NCBI GenBank assembly: GCA_031253835.1
Contig: JAIRVP010000022.1
Location: forward strand, 19,507 to 83,506
Origin: Burkholderia sp.
Lineage (GTDB): Bacteria > Pseudomonadota > Gammaproteobacteria > Burkholderiales > Burkholderiaceae
Length of the DNA stretch: 64,000 bases
Reading direction: 5' to 3'
Shown: positions 9,927-18,390 of the stretch, one piece after another
Layout: every line of letters starts with the position of its first letter
How positions within the stretch are numbered: the stretch's first letter is position 1
The notes under the pieces: model-generated
Database searches by the model: none
The model's input: only the letters and a program-made list of their open reading frames with translations
Told to the model about the DNA's origin: nothing
Translations under genes and position numbers: made by a program

Positions 9927-11393
9927 TCAGCGGCGCGTGCGGCCGAGTCGTTCGATGACGGCCGCGAACTGCGCCGCTGCGGTTTCGATCGTCGCGTCGT
10001 CCAGCCCGGCATAGCCGAGCACGAAGCCGTTGTACGTGCGGCCGTCGCCGACGCGATAGCTGCTCAGCGGCTGCAGCAGCAGGCCGTGCGTGGACGCAGC
10101 GCGCGCGACTTCGGTGTCGTGCAGCGGCGCCGCGAGATCGGCCGACAGATGCATGCCGCCCGGGCTGTCGCGCACGCTCAACGCGGTGCCGAGGTGGCGG
10201 GCGAGGGCCGCTTCGAGGCTGTTGCGCCGGTCGGCGTAGAGCGACCTCATCCTGCGCAGGTGCCGTGCAAACAGACCTGTGTCGATGAATTCGGCCATCG
10301 CGAGCTGATCGGCCGAATGACCGCGATGGACGAGTTCGCGCAGCGTTCGCGTGAAGCGTTCGACGAGGGCCGTCGGCACCACCATGAAGCCGAGCCGAAG
10401 GGCGGGAAACATCGTCTTGCTGAACGTGCCGAGATAGCAGACCGGCGCGTCGGGATGCAGGCCCTGGATCGCGGGCAGCGGCTGGCCGCCGTGACGGAAC
10501 TCGCTGTCGTAATCGTCCTCGATGACCCACGCACCGCACGCACGCGCATGCTCGACGAGCGTTGCGCGCCGTTCCGGGCTCATCAGAGCGCCGAGCGGGT
10601 ATTGGTGCGATGGCGTCGTATAGATCAGCCGGGGCGGTCGGTCACGCCACTGTGCGTCGGTGGGCGCCATCCCTTCGCGATCGACCTCGATCGGCACGAG
10701 ATTCAGGCCGGTCGACTGGAAGGCCGTCCGCGCGCCGTTGTAGCAGGGATTCTCGAGCCAGCCGTATTCGCCGGGATTCGCGAGCATGCGCGCGCACAAT
10801 TCGAGGCTGCCTTGCGTGCCGTCGGTGATGAAGACCTGGCCCGTGTCGCAGCGTACGCCGCGCGACACGCGGATGTATGCGGCCACCGCGCGCCTGAGTT
10901 CGGGCAGCCCTTCGACCGGGCCGTACGCGAGCTGGGCGGGCTTGATGGTTTTCCACGCGCGGTCGACGCAACGACGCCACTGCGCAACGGGGAATTCGTC
11001 GAGCGAGGGGAGGCCGGGGACGAACGGCAGCATGCGGTCGGGCTCGGGATCGGCGTTCTCCAGCCCGTGCACGCGCGCCGACAGCTGAACCGCGGGCGGG
11101 CCGTCTTCATGCGAGGCGCTTGCTCGGCCGGATCCGTCCCATCGCGTGATCGTGCCGTTGCGCGTGGCGGCCACGAAGCCTTCTTCCGCCAGGCGCTCGT
11201 ACGCATAGACCGCCGAGTTGCGCGCAATGCCGAGTTCGGCCGCGAGCACGCGCGTCGGCACGAGCCGCGTGCCGGGCGGCAGGTGCCCGTCGAGCAACAG
11301 GGTGCGCAAGCCCCGGTACAGCGCTTCCTGCTGGCTGTGCCGGGTCGTGCCGTCCTGTCGGGAAAGCGACGCGATGAGCAGCGCGAGATCCAT
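9927..11393 (-). CDS. MocR/PdxR-family regulator (GntR HTH plus aminotransferase domain)
   Basis: A 488-residue MocR-type transcription factor. Residues ~15-80 form a GntR winged helix-turn-helix (LAAELGIARNSAVYAYERLAEEGF). The rest is a fold-type I aminotransferase domain that binds pyridoxal phosphate, with the Schiff-base lysine near residue 325 (GTFSKTMFPALRLG). Such proteins sense PLP or amino compounds and control neighbouring genes. It is divergent from a pyridoxamine-oxidase-like flavin protein (11629), its probable target. The 235-bp gap holds a direct repeat, TGGTTCC at 11398 and TGGCTCT at 11422, which may be its site. Confidence 0.9.
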   Translation of the reverse strand: MDLALLIASLSRQDGTTRHSQQEALYRGLRTLLLDGHLPPGTRLVPTRVLAAELGIARNSAVYAYERLAEEGFVAATRNGTITRWDGSGRASASHEDGPPAVQLSARVHGLENADPEPDRMLPFVPGLPSLDEFPVAQWRRCVDRAWKTIKPAQLAYGPVEGLPELRRAVAAYIRVSRGVRCDTGQVFITDGTQGSLELCARMLANPGEYGWLENPCYNGARTAFQSTGLNLVPIEVDREGMAPTDAQWRDRPPRLIYTTPSHQYPLGALMSPERRATLVEHARACGAWVIEDDYDSEFRHGGQPLPAIQGLHPDAPVCYLGTFSKTMFPALRLGFMVVPTALVERFTRTLRELVHRGHSADQLAMAEFIDTGLFARHLRRMRSLYADRRNSLEAALARHLGTALSVRDSPGGMHLSADLAAPLHDTEVARAASTHGLLLQPLSSYRVGDGRTYNGFVLGYAGLDDATIETAAAQFAAVIERLGRTRR

Positions 11394-11628
11394 GGGCTGG
11401 TTCCAGAAATTTCCGTTGTGCTGGCTCTTTTGAAGATGCCGCGCGCATCGTATCGTTCACGTTCTCGCGGTGGAGGCCGGTGCGCAGGGCGTTCCGTCGA
11501 TCGTCGCGGTTCGTTGCACGCGCGTATTTTGATCGATTTGACGCGCGACTGTCGACGTGCCCGGCCACGGGGCATGCAGACGCGAACGCGGCACAATACC
11601 GATTCAATTCACTTCGCAGTACATATAT

Positions 11629-12279
11629 ATGAAAGACCGGACCGACATCTCACCCACTCCGCGTACCACCATTCGCCGCCTGCCCGAGCTGGCCAGTCAA
11701 GATCGCGCGGTGCTCCACCGCATCGTGGACGAGGCCTACGTCTGCCACATCGCGTTCGGCGACGGACAGAGCACGCACTGCATCCCGACCGCGCACTGGC
11801 GGCGAGGCGACGATCTCTATATCCACGGCTCCAATGGCAGCCGGATGATCAAGGCGCTGTCGGCGGGCGCGCAGGCGTCCGTCGCGATCACGTTGCTGGA
11901 CGGTCTCGTGCTGGCGAGGTCAGCGTTCAACCATTCGATGAATTACCGGTCCGCGGTGATCTACGGGCAGTTCGACGAGGTGGAGGGCAGCGCGGAAAAA
12001 CGTGCCGTACTGGATGCGCTGATGGACAAGATCGCGCCGGGTCGCAGGCATGACGCGCGGCCGGGCAATGCGAAGGAACTCAATGCGACCCGCGTGCTGC
12101 GGATTTCGATGGGCGAAGCGGCCGTGAAAGTCAGCGATTCGCCGCCGTCCGACAAGGACGAAGATCTGGAACTCGCTGTCTGGGCCGGAATACTGCCGCT
12201 GAAGACGACACGCGGCGCACCGGTGCAGGTCGACGGCAACGTGCCCGTGCCGGATTACGTGCGGAACTGGGCCGATTGA
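11629..12279 (+). CDS. Pyridoxamine 5'-phosphate oxidase-like flavin-binding protein
   Basis: A 216-residue protein of the split-barrel flavin-nucleotide-binding family related to pyridoxamine phosphate oxidase. Visible family features include the strand segment YVCHIAFGDGQSTHCIPTAH, a GSNGSRMIKAL phosphate-binding turn and SMNYRSAVIYGQF in mid-protein. The ATG at 11629 starts a normal-length family member; the frame is open further upstream but the extra residues are not protein-like. It is divergent from a MocR regulator, an arrangement seen repeatedly for this pair. The substrate is unknown. It probably binds FMN and acts on a B6-type or heme-type ligand, or detoxifies an amine. Confidence 0.82.
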   Translation: MKDRTDISPTPRTTIRRLPELASQDRAVLHRIVDEAYVCHIAFGDGQSTHCIPTAHWRRGDDLYIHGSNGSRMIKALSAGAQASVAITLLDGLVLARSAFNHSMNYRSAVIYGQFDEVEGSAEKRAVLDALMDKIAPGRRHDARPGNAKELNATRVLRISMGEAAVKVSDSPPSDKDEDLELAVWAGILPLKTTRGAPVQVDGNVPVPDYVRNWAD

Positions 12280-12295
12280 GACACGCATCGCCGGC

Positions 12296-12320
12296 CGGCA
12301 GCGCGGATGTCGCGCTGCCG
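12296..12320. terminator. Hairpin between convergent genes
   Basis: A 10-bp perfect stem CGGCAGCGCG (12296-12305) with its complement at 12311-12320 and a five-base loop. It lies 16 bp after the flavin protein stop and before the DUF3300 stop. No T run follows on either strand, so it is at best a weak or Rho-assisted terminator. Confidence 0.4.
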
Positions 12321-12336
12321 TGCCGTGGCGTGATGG

Positions 12337-14010
12337 CTACTCCGGACGATGTTCGCGCTGCTCATGCTGCGGATGCGACTGAGCCGGGTGCGGTGCCGCC
12401 GCGTGCTCGGGCGCCGGTTGCCGAGGCTGCGGTGCCGCGTGTTCCTGCGGCGGCGCTTCGGCGTGTGGCTGCATCTCCTTGCGTTGTTGCTGCTGCGCCT
12501 CTTCACGCTGCCGTTGCTGCTGGGCCTCGCTGCGTTGCTGCGCTTCCGCGCGTTGCTGCTGCTGGGTCGCCACGCGCTCCTGCTGTTGCTGCTCCGCATT
12601 GCGTTGCTGCATCGCTTCGCGTTGCTGTTGCTGCGCTGCGCTGTGCTGCTGCATGTCCTCGCGTTGCTGCTGCTGTTGCTGTGCCGCCGCACGATTCTCC
12701 TGAGCGGCACGCTCCTGCTGCATTGCCTGCTGCCGCTCGTCGTGCATCGCGCCGGGCGGATGCTGCGCCGGCGCCTCGGCATGCGGTGCGTTCGCACGGT
12801 TCTGCGCGAATGCCTCCGGCGCGGGCCGTGTACCGGGGCGCGCGTCGTTTGCGCCGAAGTGCGGCATCGTCATCGGCGCGGCGCCTGCGCGCTGCTCCAT
12901 GGCCTGGCCGCGCATCGGTTCGCCACCCGGCTGTACGGTGTTGCGTTCGATCGTCGTGTTGTTGTTGGTGACGTTGCCGCCGTAGTTGTTCGTGATGCGC
13001 GTGTTGCGGATGTTGGTGATGTTGTTGATTACGGTGGTCGACTTCGTCACGTACGTGGTGTGGTTGTACACCACGGCCGGACGCTGCCAGCCGCCGTTCC
13101 ACCCCGGGCCTTCCGGGCGCGGCGCACCCCAGTTCATGCCCCATGCATGCCAGCCCCAGTCGTGGTGCCCGAAGATCGCGGCGCCGACGGCGATGCCGAC
13201 GCCGAACGTGATCACGCTGGCCGCCACGACTTCGCCGGTGCTGTATGCGGGCGGCCGGTACACGTAGCCAGGATAGGCCGATACGGGCTCGCCGTAGACG
13301 ACGGTCGGGTTGTACGACGGCACGTACACGACATCCGGCTGCGCGGACGCGATCTCGATCGCCTGCGCGGGCGGCGGCACGATTGCCGGCCCGGCGTACA
13401 CCACGGGCGCGTCGGTGGCCGGCGTATAGCCGGTCGGCGCAGCCTGCGCGACTTGAGTGACGCGCATCTGGCCGCCCGAGCGGAGATGGCCGGACGTCTG
13501 CGCGCGCTGGCGCATCACCTGGATCGCGTTCATCACGTCGGTCGGATCGTTGTAGTACGCCTGGCCGAGCGACGTGGTCCAGGCCGGGTTCGATGCCATT
13601 TGCGACAGTACCGCGGGGAAAGCCGTCAGCGCCTTGACGGACGGGTCCCACGGCTGCGCATCGGCGGCGGTCGCGAGGGCCTGCCCCTTCAATGCCGGAT
13701 TCTGCGTGACCCAGTTGTTGGCGGCCGTCACCTGGTCCGGATACGTTGCACCCGCCAGCACCAGCGCGACGAGCTTGTCGGGGAACAGTGCGACCGGCGC
13801 GACCATCTGGTAGAGCTGGTCGGCGCTCGGCGGCGTGTACGCGACGGGCGTCGAGGCCGGCTGCGCCGCTGCGGCCGCACTCGCATCGCTCGCTGGCGCG
13901 GCGGGGCTGCTGTCGCCGTTCTTGTTGCAGGCCGACAGGCCGAGCAGCGACACGATGAGGGACGACGCGATCAGCGTCCTGACGGGGCGGTGTGCACGAG
14001 TGTGGTTCAT
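12337..14010 (-). CDS. DUF3300 lipoprotein with Gln-rich C-terminal tail
   Basis: A 557-residue exported lipoprotein. I placed the start at the ATG at 14010 because it begins a signal peptide with a lipobox ending at Cys28 (LGLSAC). An upstream ATG in the same frame gives a poor leader. Residues ~60-290 are a DUF3300 domain (YQMVAPVALFPDKLVALVLA, NWVTQNPALKG). A glycine-rich hydrophobic stretch follows near 315-335, then a Trp/Gly-rich and Asn/Thr-rich section. About 170 C-terminal residues are dominated by Gln, Ala, Arg and Glu in irregular short repeats. Function is unknown. A surface or periplasmic structural role is possible. Confidence 0.8.
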   Translation of the reverse strand: MNHTRAHRPVRTLIASSLIVSLLGLSACNKNGDSSPAAPASDASAAAAAQPASTPVAYTPPSADQLYQMVAPVALFPDKLVALVLAGATYPDQVTAANNWVTQNPALKGQALATAADAQPWDPSVKALTAFPAVLSQMASNPAWTTSLGQAYYNDPTDVMNAIQVMRQRAQTSGHLRSGGQMRVTQVAQAAPTGYTPATDAPVVYAGPAIVPPPAQAIEIASAQPDVVYVPSYNPTVVYGEPVSAYPGYVYRPPAYSTGEVVAASVITFGVGIAVGAAIFGHHDWGWHAWGMNWGAPRPEGPGWNGGWQRPAVVYNHTTYVTKSTTVINNITNIRNTRITNNYGGNVTNNNTTIERNTVQPGGEPMRGQAMEQRAGAAPMTMPHFGANDARPGTRPAPEAFAQNRANAPHAEAPAQHPPGAMHDERQQAMQQERAAQENRAAAQQQQQQREDMQQHSAAQQQQREAMQQRNAEQQQQERVATQQQQRAEAQQRSEAQQQRQREEAQQQQRKEMQPHAEAPPQEHAAPQPRQPAPEHAAAPHPAQSHPQHEQREHRPE

Positions 14011-14461
14011 GTTGTTCGTTCGGTGTGGTGGCAGCGTTGGCAGGCACGCGGGCTGCGCGATCGGCTTGAGCACCGTGCCGCGATCGTCCGCGTATGCGCC
14101 GGCGGCATCGGCCGGAGCGGGCGGCAAGATCGTGTTCGCATGGTGAAAATCCCGCGACGAATTGACATATTCAGTTAAACGCACGACACGTGCGGAAGGT
14201 GTCGGGGTGTTATGTAACAGTGTGTGTGCCTTGCAGTCCGTAAGCGGGCGGGCGCCTGCCGGGTAAACGATATGAAAGTTGCTGGCGCAACGATTGCAAG
14301 GTCGGCACGCATCTCGTCGCGGCGGATGCCGCTGCGCGAGATGACGCGGAATGAAAAAAACCGCGATGGCATGTGCTGCCTTCGCGGTCTTTTATCGGGT
14401 GGCGTGCGGTTCCGGGCACGCGCAACGGCGCGCACCCGGAACCGGCTCGGTCATCGGCTCA
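14011..14461. other. Intergenic region upstream of DUF3300 gene
   Basis: This 451-bp gap lies between two leftward genes. It holds the sedolisin terminator at 14354-14393 and, presumably, the DUF3300 promoter near 14150-14220, which is AT-rich. I see no conserved coding frame in it. Confidence 0.6.
14354..14393 (-). terminator. Intrinsic terminator of the first sedolisin
   Basis: On the minus strand the stem CCGCGAAGGCA pairs with TGCCATCGCGG around an eight-base loop, followed by seven T. The A-rich opposite flank gives only a short T stretch on the plus strand, so it works mainly leftward, 70 bp after the protease stop. Confidence 0.8.
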
Positions 14462-16294
14462 TCAGCGCGCGAAATCCGACGTGCTCTGGATGAACGCGTT
14501 CAGTTTCGAGATGTTCACGCTGCCGAAGCCCGTCGTCGCGTCCCAGCCGGCCTTTGCCTTGTAGCCGTACGTGCCGCTGCCGTTGTTGCCGGACGTGACG
14601 TCGTGCAGCAGCGCCGCGTTGGACGGGAAGTACTTGTAGATGCTCGACGCGGGGAAGCCGAGCGCATTGTTGTTGGCCGACTGCAGCCGCGCCCAGATGC
14701 CCGTGAAGATCGGCGCGGCGAGGCTCGTGCCGCCTTCGTTGTTCAGGTAGCCCGAGCCCCACAGCGTGTCGGACGTCTGGCCGTTCACGACGAGAATCGC
14801 ACCGGTGCGCAGGTCGGCGTCGAAGCCGACGTCGGGCAGCGCGCGCTTGGTCGATCCGGTCAGCGTCGACGACTGCCACGCCGGCGCGGCTTCGTACTTG
14901 CTGTACCCGCCGCCCGTCGACCACACGGTGCCCGGCTGCCAGCTCGGATCGTTCCAGACGATCTCGCTGTTGTACGCGTTGGTCGACGTATTCGTGAACA
15001 GCGTCGTGCCGCCCACCGCGATCACGTACGGCGACGTGGCCGGTTCGCTCACCGTGTAGGTCGAGCGCGACGGCGTGCCGCTCGCGCATTCGTACGCACC
15101 GTGGTCGCCGGCCGAGACGGAGAAGGTCTGCCCCTGCGCGACGGCCTGCTTGAAGATGGTGTCGTCGGTCGCCTGCGAGCCGGTGCTGTACGCCGACGAT
15201 TCGCACACGCCGAGCGACACGTTGATCACCTTCGCGACGTTGTCGGTCACCACCTTGTTGTATGCGGCCGTGATCGCCGTGAGCGTCATCGACGGCGCCG
15301 CGTAGAACACGACCTGCTTCACGCTGCCGCCGGCCGAGCCGACGATCGACTGGCTGTCGAGATTCCACTCGACGGTGCCGGACGTATCGGTGTACGAACT
15401 GCCTGCCGGGCCCGTCTGCACGATGGTGCTGTTGATCGTGCCGAGGCCGTTGTTCGCGGCGAACGTATTGAGGTCGCTCACCGTCTGCGACAGGTCGCCT
15501 TCGGAGATGATGCCGACCGTGGTCTGCGAGGCTGTCGGCGTGCCGTCGCCGCCGTAGATCGACGAGAATTCGGTCGGGTTGTGCGGCACCGCCGACGCGC
15601 CGGCCGGGATCGTCAGGTTGCTGGTGTTGCCTTGCGGCTTGCTGCCCGCGCCGGTATGCATCAGCTCGACGTTCTGCAGCCCGAGCACCGCGCCCACGAT
15701 GTTGCCGATCGCGTTCGGCACTTGCGCGGCGTCGGTGTTCGCATAGACGCTGCGGCCGTTGCGCGTGAAGCGCTTGAGCGTCGTGCGGAACGCGGACTTG
15801 ATGGTCGCCGCGGTGCCGGACGCCGAGACCAGCAGGCGGTTCGGCGCGACCACGATGTTCACGAAACCTTCCTTGCGCAGGTGTGCGACGACGGACGCGA
15901 CCTGCTGGTCGGTCGGCGCATATTGCGCGGCGAACTGCGCCGGCGTGAGGAACTGCTTGTAGTGCGGCGAGCCGGGCGTATGCAGGTCGCGCAGGGTCTG
16001 GTCGAGTTGCGCCTCGTTGCGCAGGTTCAGCCCGAGCACGATGTCCACCGATTCGCCGGGCGCCAGCTCGACGGCGGCCGTTGCAGCGGCCGCCGTGCTT
16101 GCGGCGGGCGCACCGGCGGTACCGGCTTCGTTCTGCTGCACGAGCGGCAGGAACCCCTTGGTGCGCGTTTCCGTCCAGCCGGCCGCCGGCGTGGCATGGG
16201 CGGTCGCCATGCCGAACGACGCAACGGCTGCGGCGGCGAATGCGAGCTTCACGATGCGAATGTGCTTTTGTTTCTTGTCTGCAACCTGATTCAT
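14462..16294 (-). CDS. Sedolisin (S53) serine-carboxyl peptidase, secreted proenzyme
   Basis: A 610-residue secreted acid-type protease of family S53 (sedolisin/pseudomonalisin). A signal peptide covers residues 1-35 (ends THA). An activation prodomain at ~40-215 carries the typical LVSASGT segment, and the catalytic domain occupies ~240-605. The catalytic residues are present: E309 and D313 (VEWNLDSQ), the oxyanion Asp D397 (SAGDHGAY) and nucleophile S524 (GGTSLAAP). The C-terminal calcium site is suggested by D565 and D585. Such enzymes cut proteins at low pH after self-activation. A paralogue lies at 57.9-59.7 kb. An own terminator and a 610-bp upstream gap indicate single-gene transcription. 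Confidence 0.93.
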   Translation of the reverse strand: MNQVADKKQKHIRIVKLAFAAAAVASFGMATAHATPAAGWTETRTKGFLPLVQQNEAGTAGAPAASTAAAATAAVELAPGESVDIVLGLNLRNEAQLDQTLRDLHTPGSPHYKQFLTPAQFAAQYAPTDQQVASVVAHLRKEGFVNIVVAPNRLLVSASGTAATIKSAFRTTLKRFTRNGRSVYANTDAAQVPNAIGNIVGAVLGLQNVELMHTGAGSKPQGNTSNLTIPAGASAVPHNPTEFSSIYGGDGTPTASQTTVGIISEGDLSQTVSDLNTFAANNGLGTINSTIVQTGPAGSSYTDTSGTVEWNLDSQSIVGSAGGSVKQVVFYAAPSMTLTAITAAYNKVVTDNVAKVINVSLGVCESSAYSTGSQATDDTIFKQAVAQGQTFSVSAGDHGAYECASGTPSRSTYTVSEPATSPYVIAVGGTTLFTNTSTNAYNSEIVWNDPSWQPGTVWSTGGGYSKYEAAPAWQSSTLTGSTKRALPDVGFDADLRTGAILVVNGQTSDTLWGSGYLNNEGGTSLAAPIFTGIWARLQSANNNALGFPASSIYKYFPSNAALLHDVTSGNNGSGTYGYKAKAGWDATTGFGSVNISKLNAFIQSTSDFAR

Positions 16295-16904
16295 TTGAAT
16301 TACCCCTCCGGTTGAACATCGAACGGCACGAACAACAACGGTCGACAGCGGTGCGGATCATGCACCGCCGTGTTCTGTCGCATGCGTGCGGATGGCACGG
16401 ACGCGACAGGGCCTTTCGCCCGATCCGGAGAGATGGGTTTGCTCCGGGGGCGAAATACGGGAAAAGCGATAACGGGAAGGCTGCGCCGGACTTGACGCGG
16501 GCGGGATTGCTAGAGCAACAGTTTCGTTGTCCTGCTCATTTGATTCGATCCTTCGGCCCGCTGCCGGATGACAGCCGTCCAATGAGATGCATCGGGATAT
16601 GGCATGCGCCGGCGTGCGAACGAATCAGCCGGCGGCGAGCACTGCGGTGCGGCGGAAGCGAAAAAACGTAGAGCGGAATCGATTGCGTGGTGGGCAATTC
16701 GTCAGATTGCTTGCATCGGACGGTATCAAGAACGAAAGCAGAGTGTCAAACTTTTTTTGATTATATGAAACAAAATTAAATCGAATAAAGTGCAATGATT
16801 TTGAAAAGATCGACGGCATTTTGTAATGCTCGAAACCGGCAGCGAAGGTAATGCCTGAATCGATTCGCCGATCCTTTCCGATTTGTTTTGTAATGGGGCG
16901 GTTG
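16295..16904. other. Intergenic region with an AT-rich core
   Basis: This 610-bp gap separates the sedolisin start from the end of the kinase-like gene; both run leftward. The part at about 16740-16830 is strongly AT-rich in an otherwise GC-rich region. A 12-bp palindrome TTGCT-AG-AGCAA is at 16507-16518, and GAATCGATTC is at 16857-16866. No coding frame looks real. It probably holds the protease promoter and the 3' end of the pump/regulator transcript. Confidence 0.5.
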
Positions 16905-17600
16905 TTATCGAGGAAAGGCTCGAATGGCCGGCGCGTGCCGCGGGATGTCGAATTCGAGGACGGCATCGCCGCCCGGCGATGCGAGATGGCGGATCTGCCC
17001 GCCGTGCGCGTCGACAACCGCGCGCAGGACGGACAGGCCGAGTCCGGTTTCGACGAAGCGCCGCGAACCTGTGTCCTCGATCCGGACGACGGCGCCCGCA
17101 GCGCGGTCTTCGACGAAGAACTTCAGCCTGGCCGGCGCGGAATGGCGCCGCATGTCGTCAAGCAGCGCGAGAACGGCTTGCCGGATACGCGCGCCGTCGC
17201 AGGTCACGACGGTCGCGTCGGTCGTCACGTCGATGACGAACCCGGCTTCACGAAATACTTCGCGTACCGAATCGACGGCGCCAGCGATTTCACGGTCGAG
17301 CGCCGTCGGGCGCAGGTCGAGTGTCAGTGCCGCCGGCTGTTCGGCAACCTGGAGGTCGTCAACGAACCTGAACAGGTCGAACGCGGCTGCCAGCAGGCAC
17401 ATGAACAGCACCGTCGCGAGCACCAGGTAAGTGGCTGCATGGCGGATCATCGCGTCGGCCGTTGCGTCATGCGGCAACGCAACGGGGTGACGCAACGCGT
17501 ACAGGAGGAACGCAGCGGTGCAGGCGGTCAGCACGGCGACGATTGCGCCCAGGCCGATCGCCTGCCCGATTTGCCGGCCGGGTCTTGCCGGTAGCGTCAC
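16905..17600 (-). CDS. Degenerate sensor histidine kinase (no phospho-acceptor His)
   Basis: The GTG start at 17600 overlaps the response-regulator stop (GTGA), giving 231 residues. Two membrane segments lie at ~11-35 and ~55-77, with a short loop between. The cytoplasmic part resumes with a segment like the end of a DHp domain (FRFVDDLQVAEQ) and an ATPase domain at ~97-221. No H-box histidine exists between membrane segment two and the ATPase domain, and the N-box asparagine is replaced (LALLDDMRRHSAP). The G1 motif (DTGSRR) is weak, while G2 (ETGLGLSVLRAVV) is intact. Normal sensors of this class exceed 350 residues. It probably cannot autophosphorylate in the usual way; it may bind ATP, act as a phosphatase or be a decaying gene. 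Confidence 0.8.
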   Translation of the reverse strand: MTLPARPGRQIGQAIGLGAIVAVLTACTAAFLLYALRHPVALPHDATADAMIRHAATYLVLATVLFMCLLAAAFDLFRFVDDLQVAEQPAALTLDLRPTALDREIAGAVDSVREVFREAGFVIDVTTDATVVTCDGARIRQAVLALLDDMRRHSAPARLKFFVEDRAAGAVVRIEDTGSRRFVETGLGLSVLRAVVDAHGGQIRHLASPGGDAVLEFDIPRHAPAIRAFPR

Positions 17601-18289
17601 TGCACGCCCCGCAGCCGGTAGCCGACGCCGCGCATCACTTCGGGCATGCCCGGTGCGCCGGCCTGTTCGAGCTTCTTGCGCAGCCTGCAGATGTGGCTGT
17701 CGACCGTACGCTCCAGCGCGCTTACGTCGGCCATGCACGCATCGAGCAGTTCGCCGCGCGTGAACACGCGGCTCGGCGATCGCGCCATGTGCGCGAGCAG
17801 CCGGAATTCGGTCAGCGTCAGCGTGATCGGGATCTCGGTGGACTCCGTCCGCACGCGGGCCAGATAACTGTCGGTGTCGATCTCCAGGTCGCCGACGCGC
17901 AGCATGCGCGTGACCGGCGGCGCAGCCGACCGGCGCAGGATCGCGCGCAGCCGCGCGACGACTTCGGCCGGGTTGAACGGCTTGACGATGTAGTCGTCCG
18001 CGCCGGCATGCAGTGCCTGCAGCCGGTCGAGGTCGCGGTCGAACGCGGTGAGGACGACGACGGGCGTATTGCCGCGCCGCCGCAGTTCGGTGAGCACCTC
18101 CCAGCCGTTCTTCTGCGGCATCTTCACGTCGAGCAGGATCAGGTCGGGCTTCAGGTGCGGTTGCACGTCGAGCACCGCTTGCCCGTCGGCGACGCGGTAG
18201 GTGCGAAAGCCGTCGTGCGTCAGGTACGCATCGAGGATGTCCGAGATGTCGGGCTCGTCTTCTGCAATCAGTATCAGGGAATGGGTCAT
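17597..18289 (-). CDS. OmpR-family response regulator (AdeR/BaeR-like)
   Basis: A 230-residue regulator. The receiver domain (1-120) has the acidic pair E10-D11, phospho-acceptor D54 (LILLDVKMP), T81 and K103 (DDYIVKPF), all intact. A winged-helix DNA-binding domain of the OmpR/PhoB type follows at ~130-230 (LTLTEFRLLAHMARSPSRVFTR, VDSHICRLRKKLE). It starts 102 bp after the outer-membrane factor of the RND pump on the same strand and overlaps the kinase-like gene, so it may be co-transcribed with the pump and control it, as AdeRS does for AdeABC in Acinetobacter. That link is inference from position and family. Confidence 0.92.
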   Translation of the reverse strand: MTHSLILIAEDEPDISDILDAYLTHDGFRTYRVADGQAVLDVQPHLKPDLILLDVKMPQKNGWEVLTELRRRGNTPVVVLTAFDRDLDRLQALHAGADDYIVKPFNPAEVVARLRAILRRSAAPPVTRMLRVGDLEIDTDSYLARVRTESTEIPITLTLTEFRLLAHMARSPSRVFTRGELLDACMADVSALERTVDSHICRLRKKLEQAGAPGMPEVMRGVGYRLRGVQ

Positions 18290-18390
18290 GGAGTTTGCCG
18301 TGCGATGTCGAACAATCGGGGCAGCCCGTTGCCGGGCTGAATCGCGCCGTTCCATCCCGCTGCTGCGCGGGGCGGAACGGCGCCGTTCGT

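Noticed and set aside
8114..10012. Leftward 632-codon open frame
   Set aside because: Antisense to the phospholipase D-like gene, whose two HKD motifs are intact.
9702..12053. Rightward 783-codon open frame
   Set aside because: Mostly antisense to the MocR regulator; low-quality composition and no ribosome site.
12440..12720. Repeated TTGCTGCTG units resembling a repeat array
   Set aside because: Units are irregular, without constant repeat and unique spacer; they encode the Gln-rich tail, so this is not a CRISPR.
12349..14178. Rightward Leu/Arg-rich 609-codon frame that looks like a membrane protein
   Set aside because: Antisense to the Gln-rich DUF3300 gene; CAG-type codons on one strand read as CTG (Leu) on the other, giving false hydrophobic stretches.
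14351..16315. Rightward 654-codon frame with a signal-like start
   Set aside because: Antisense to the first sedolisin and starting inside its terminator hairpin.
17601..17738. Longer start for the kinase-like gene
   Set aside because: It would overlap the response regulator by 140 bases and adds only Arg-rich residues; the GTGA overlap start is better and still no H-box would be gained.
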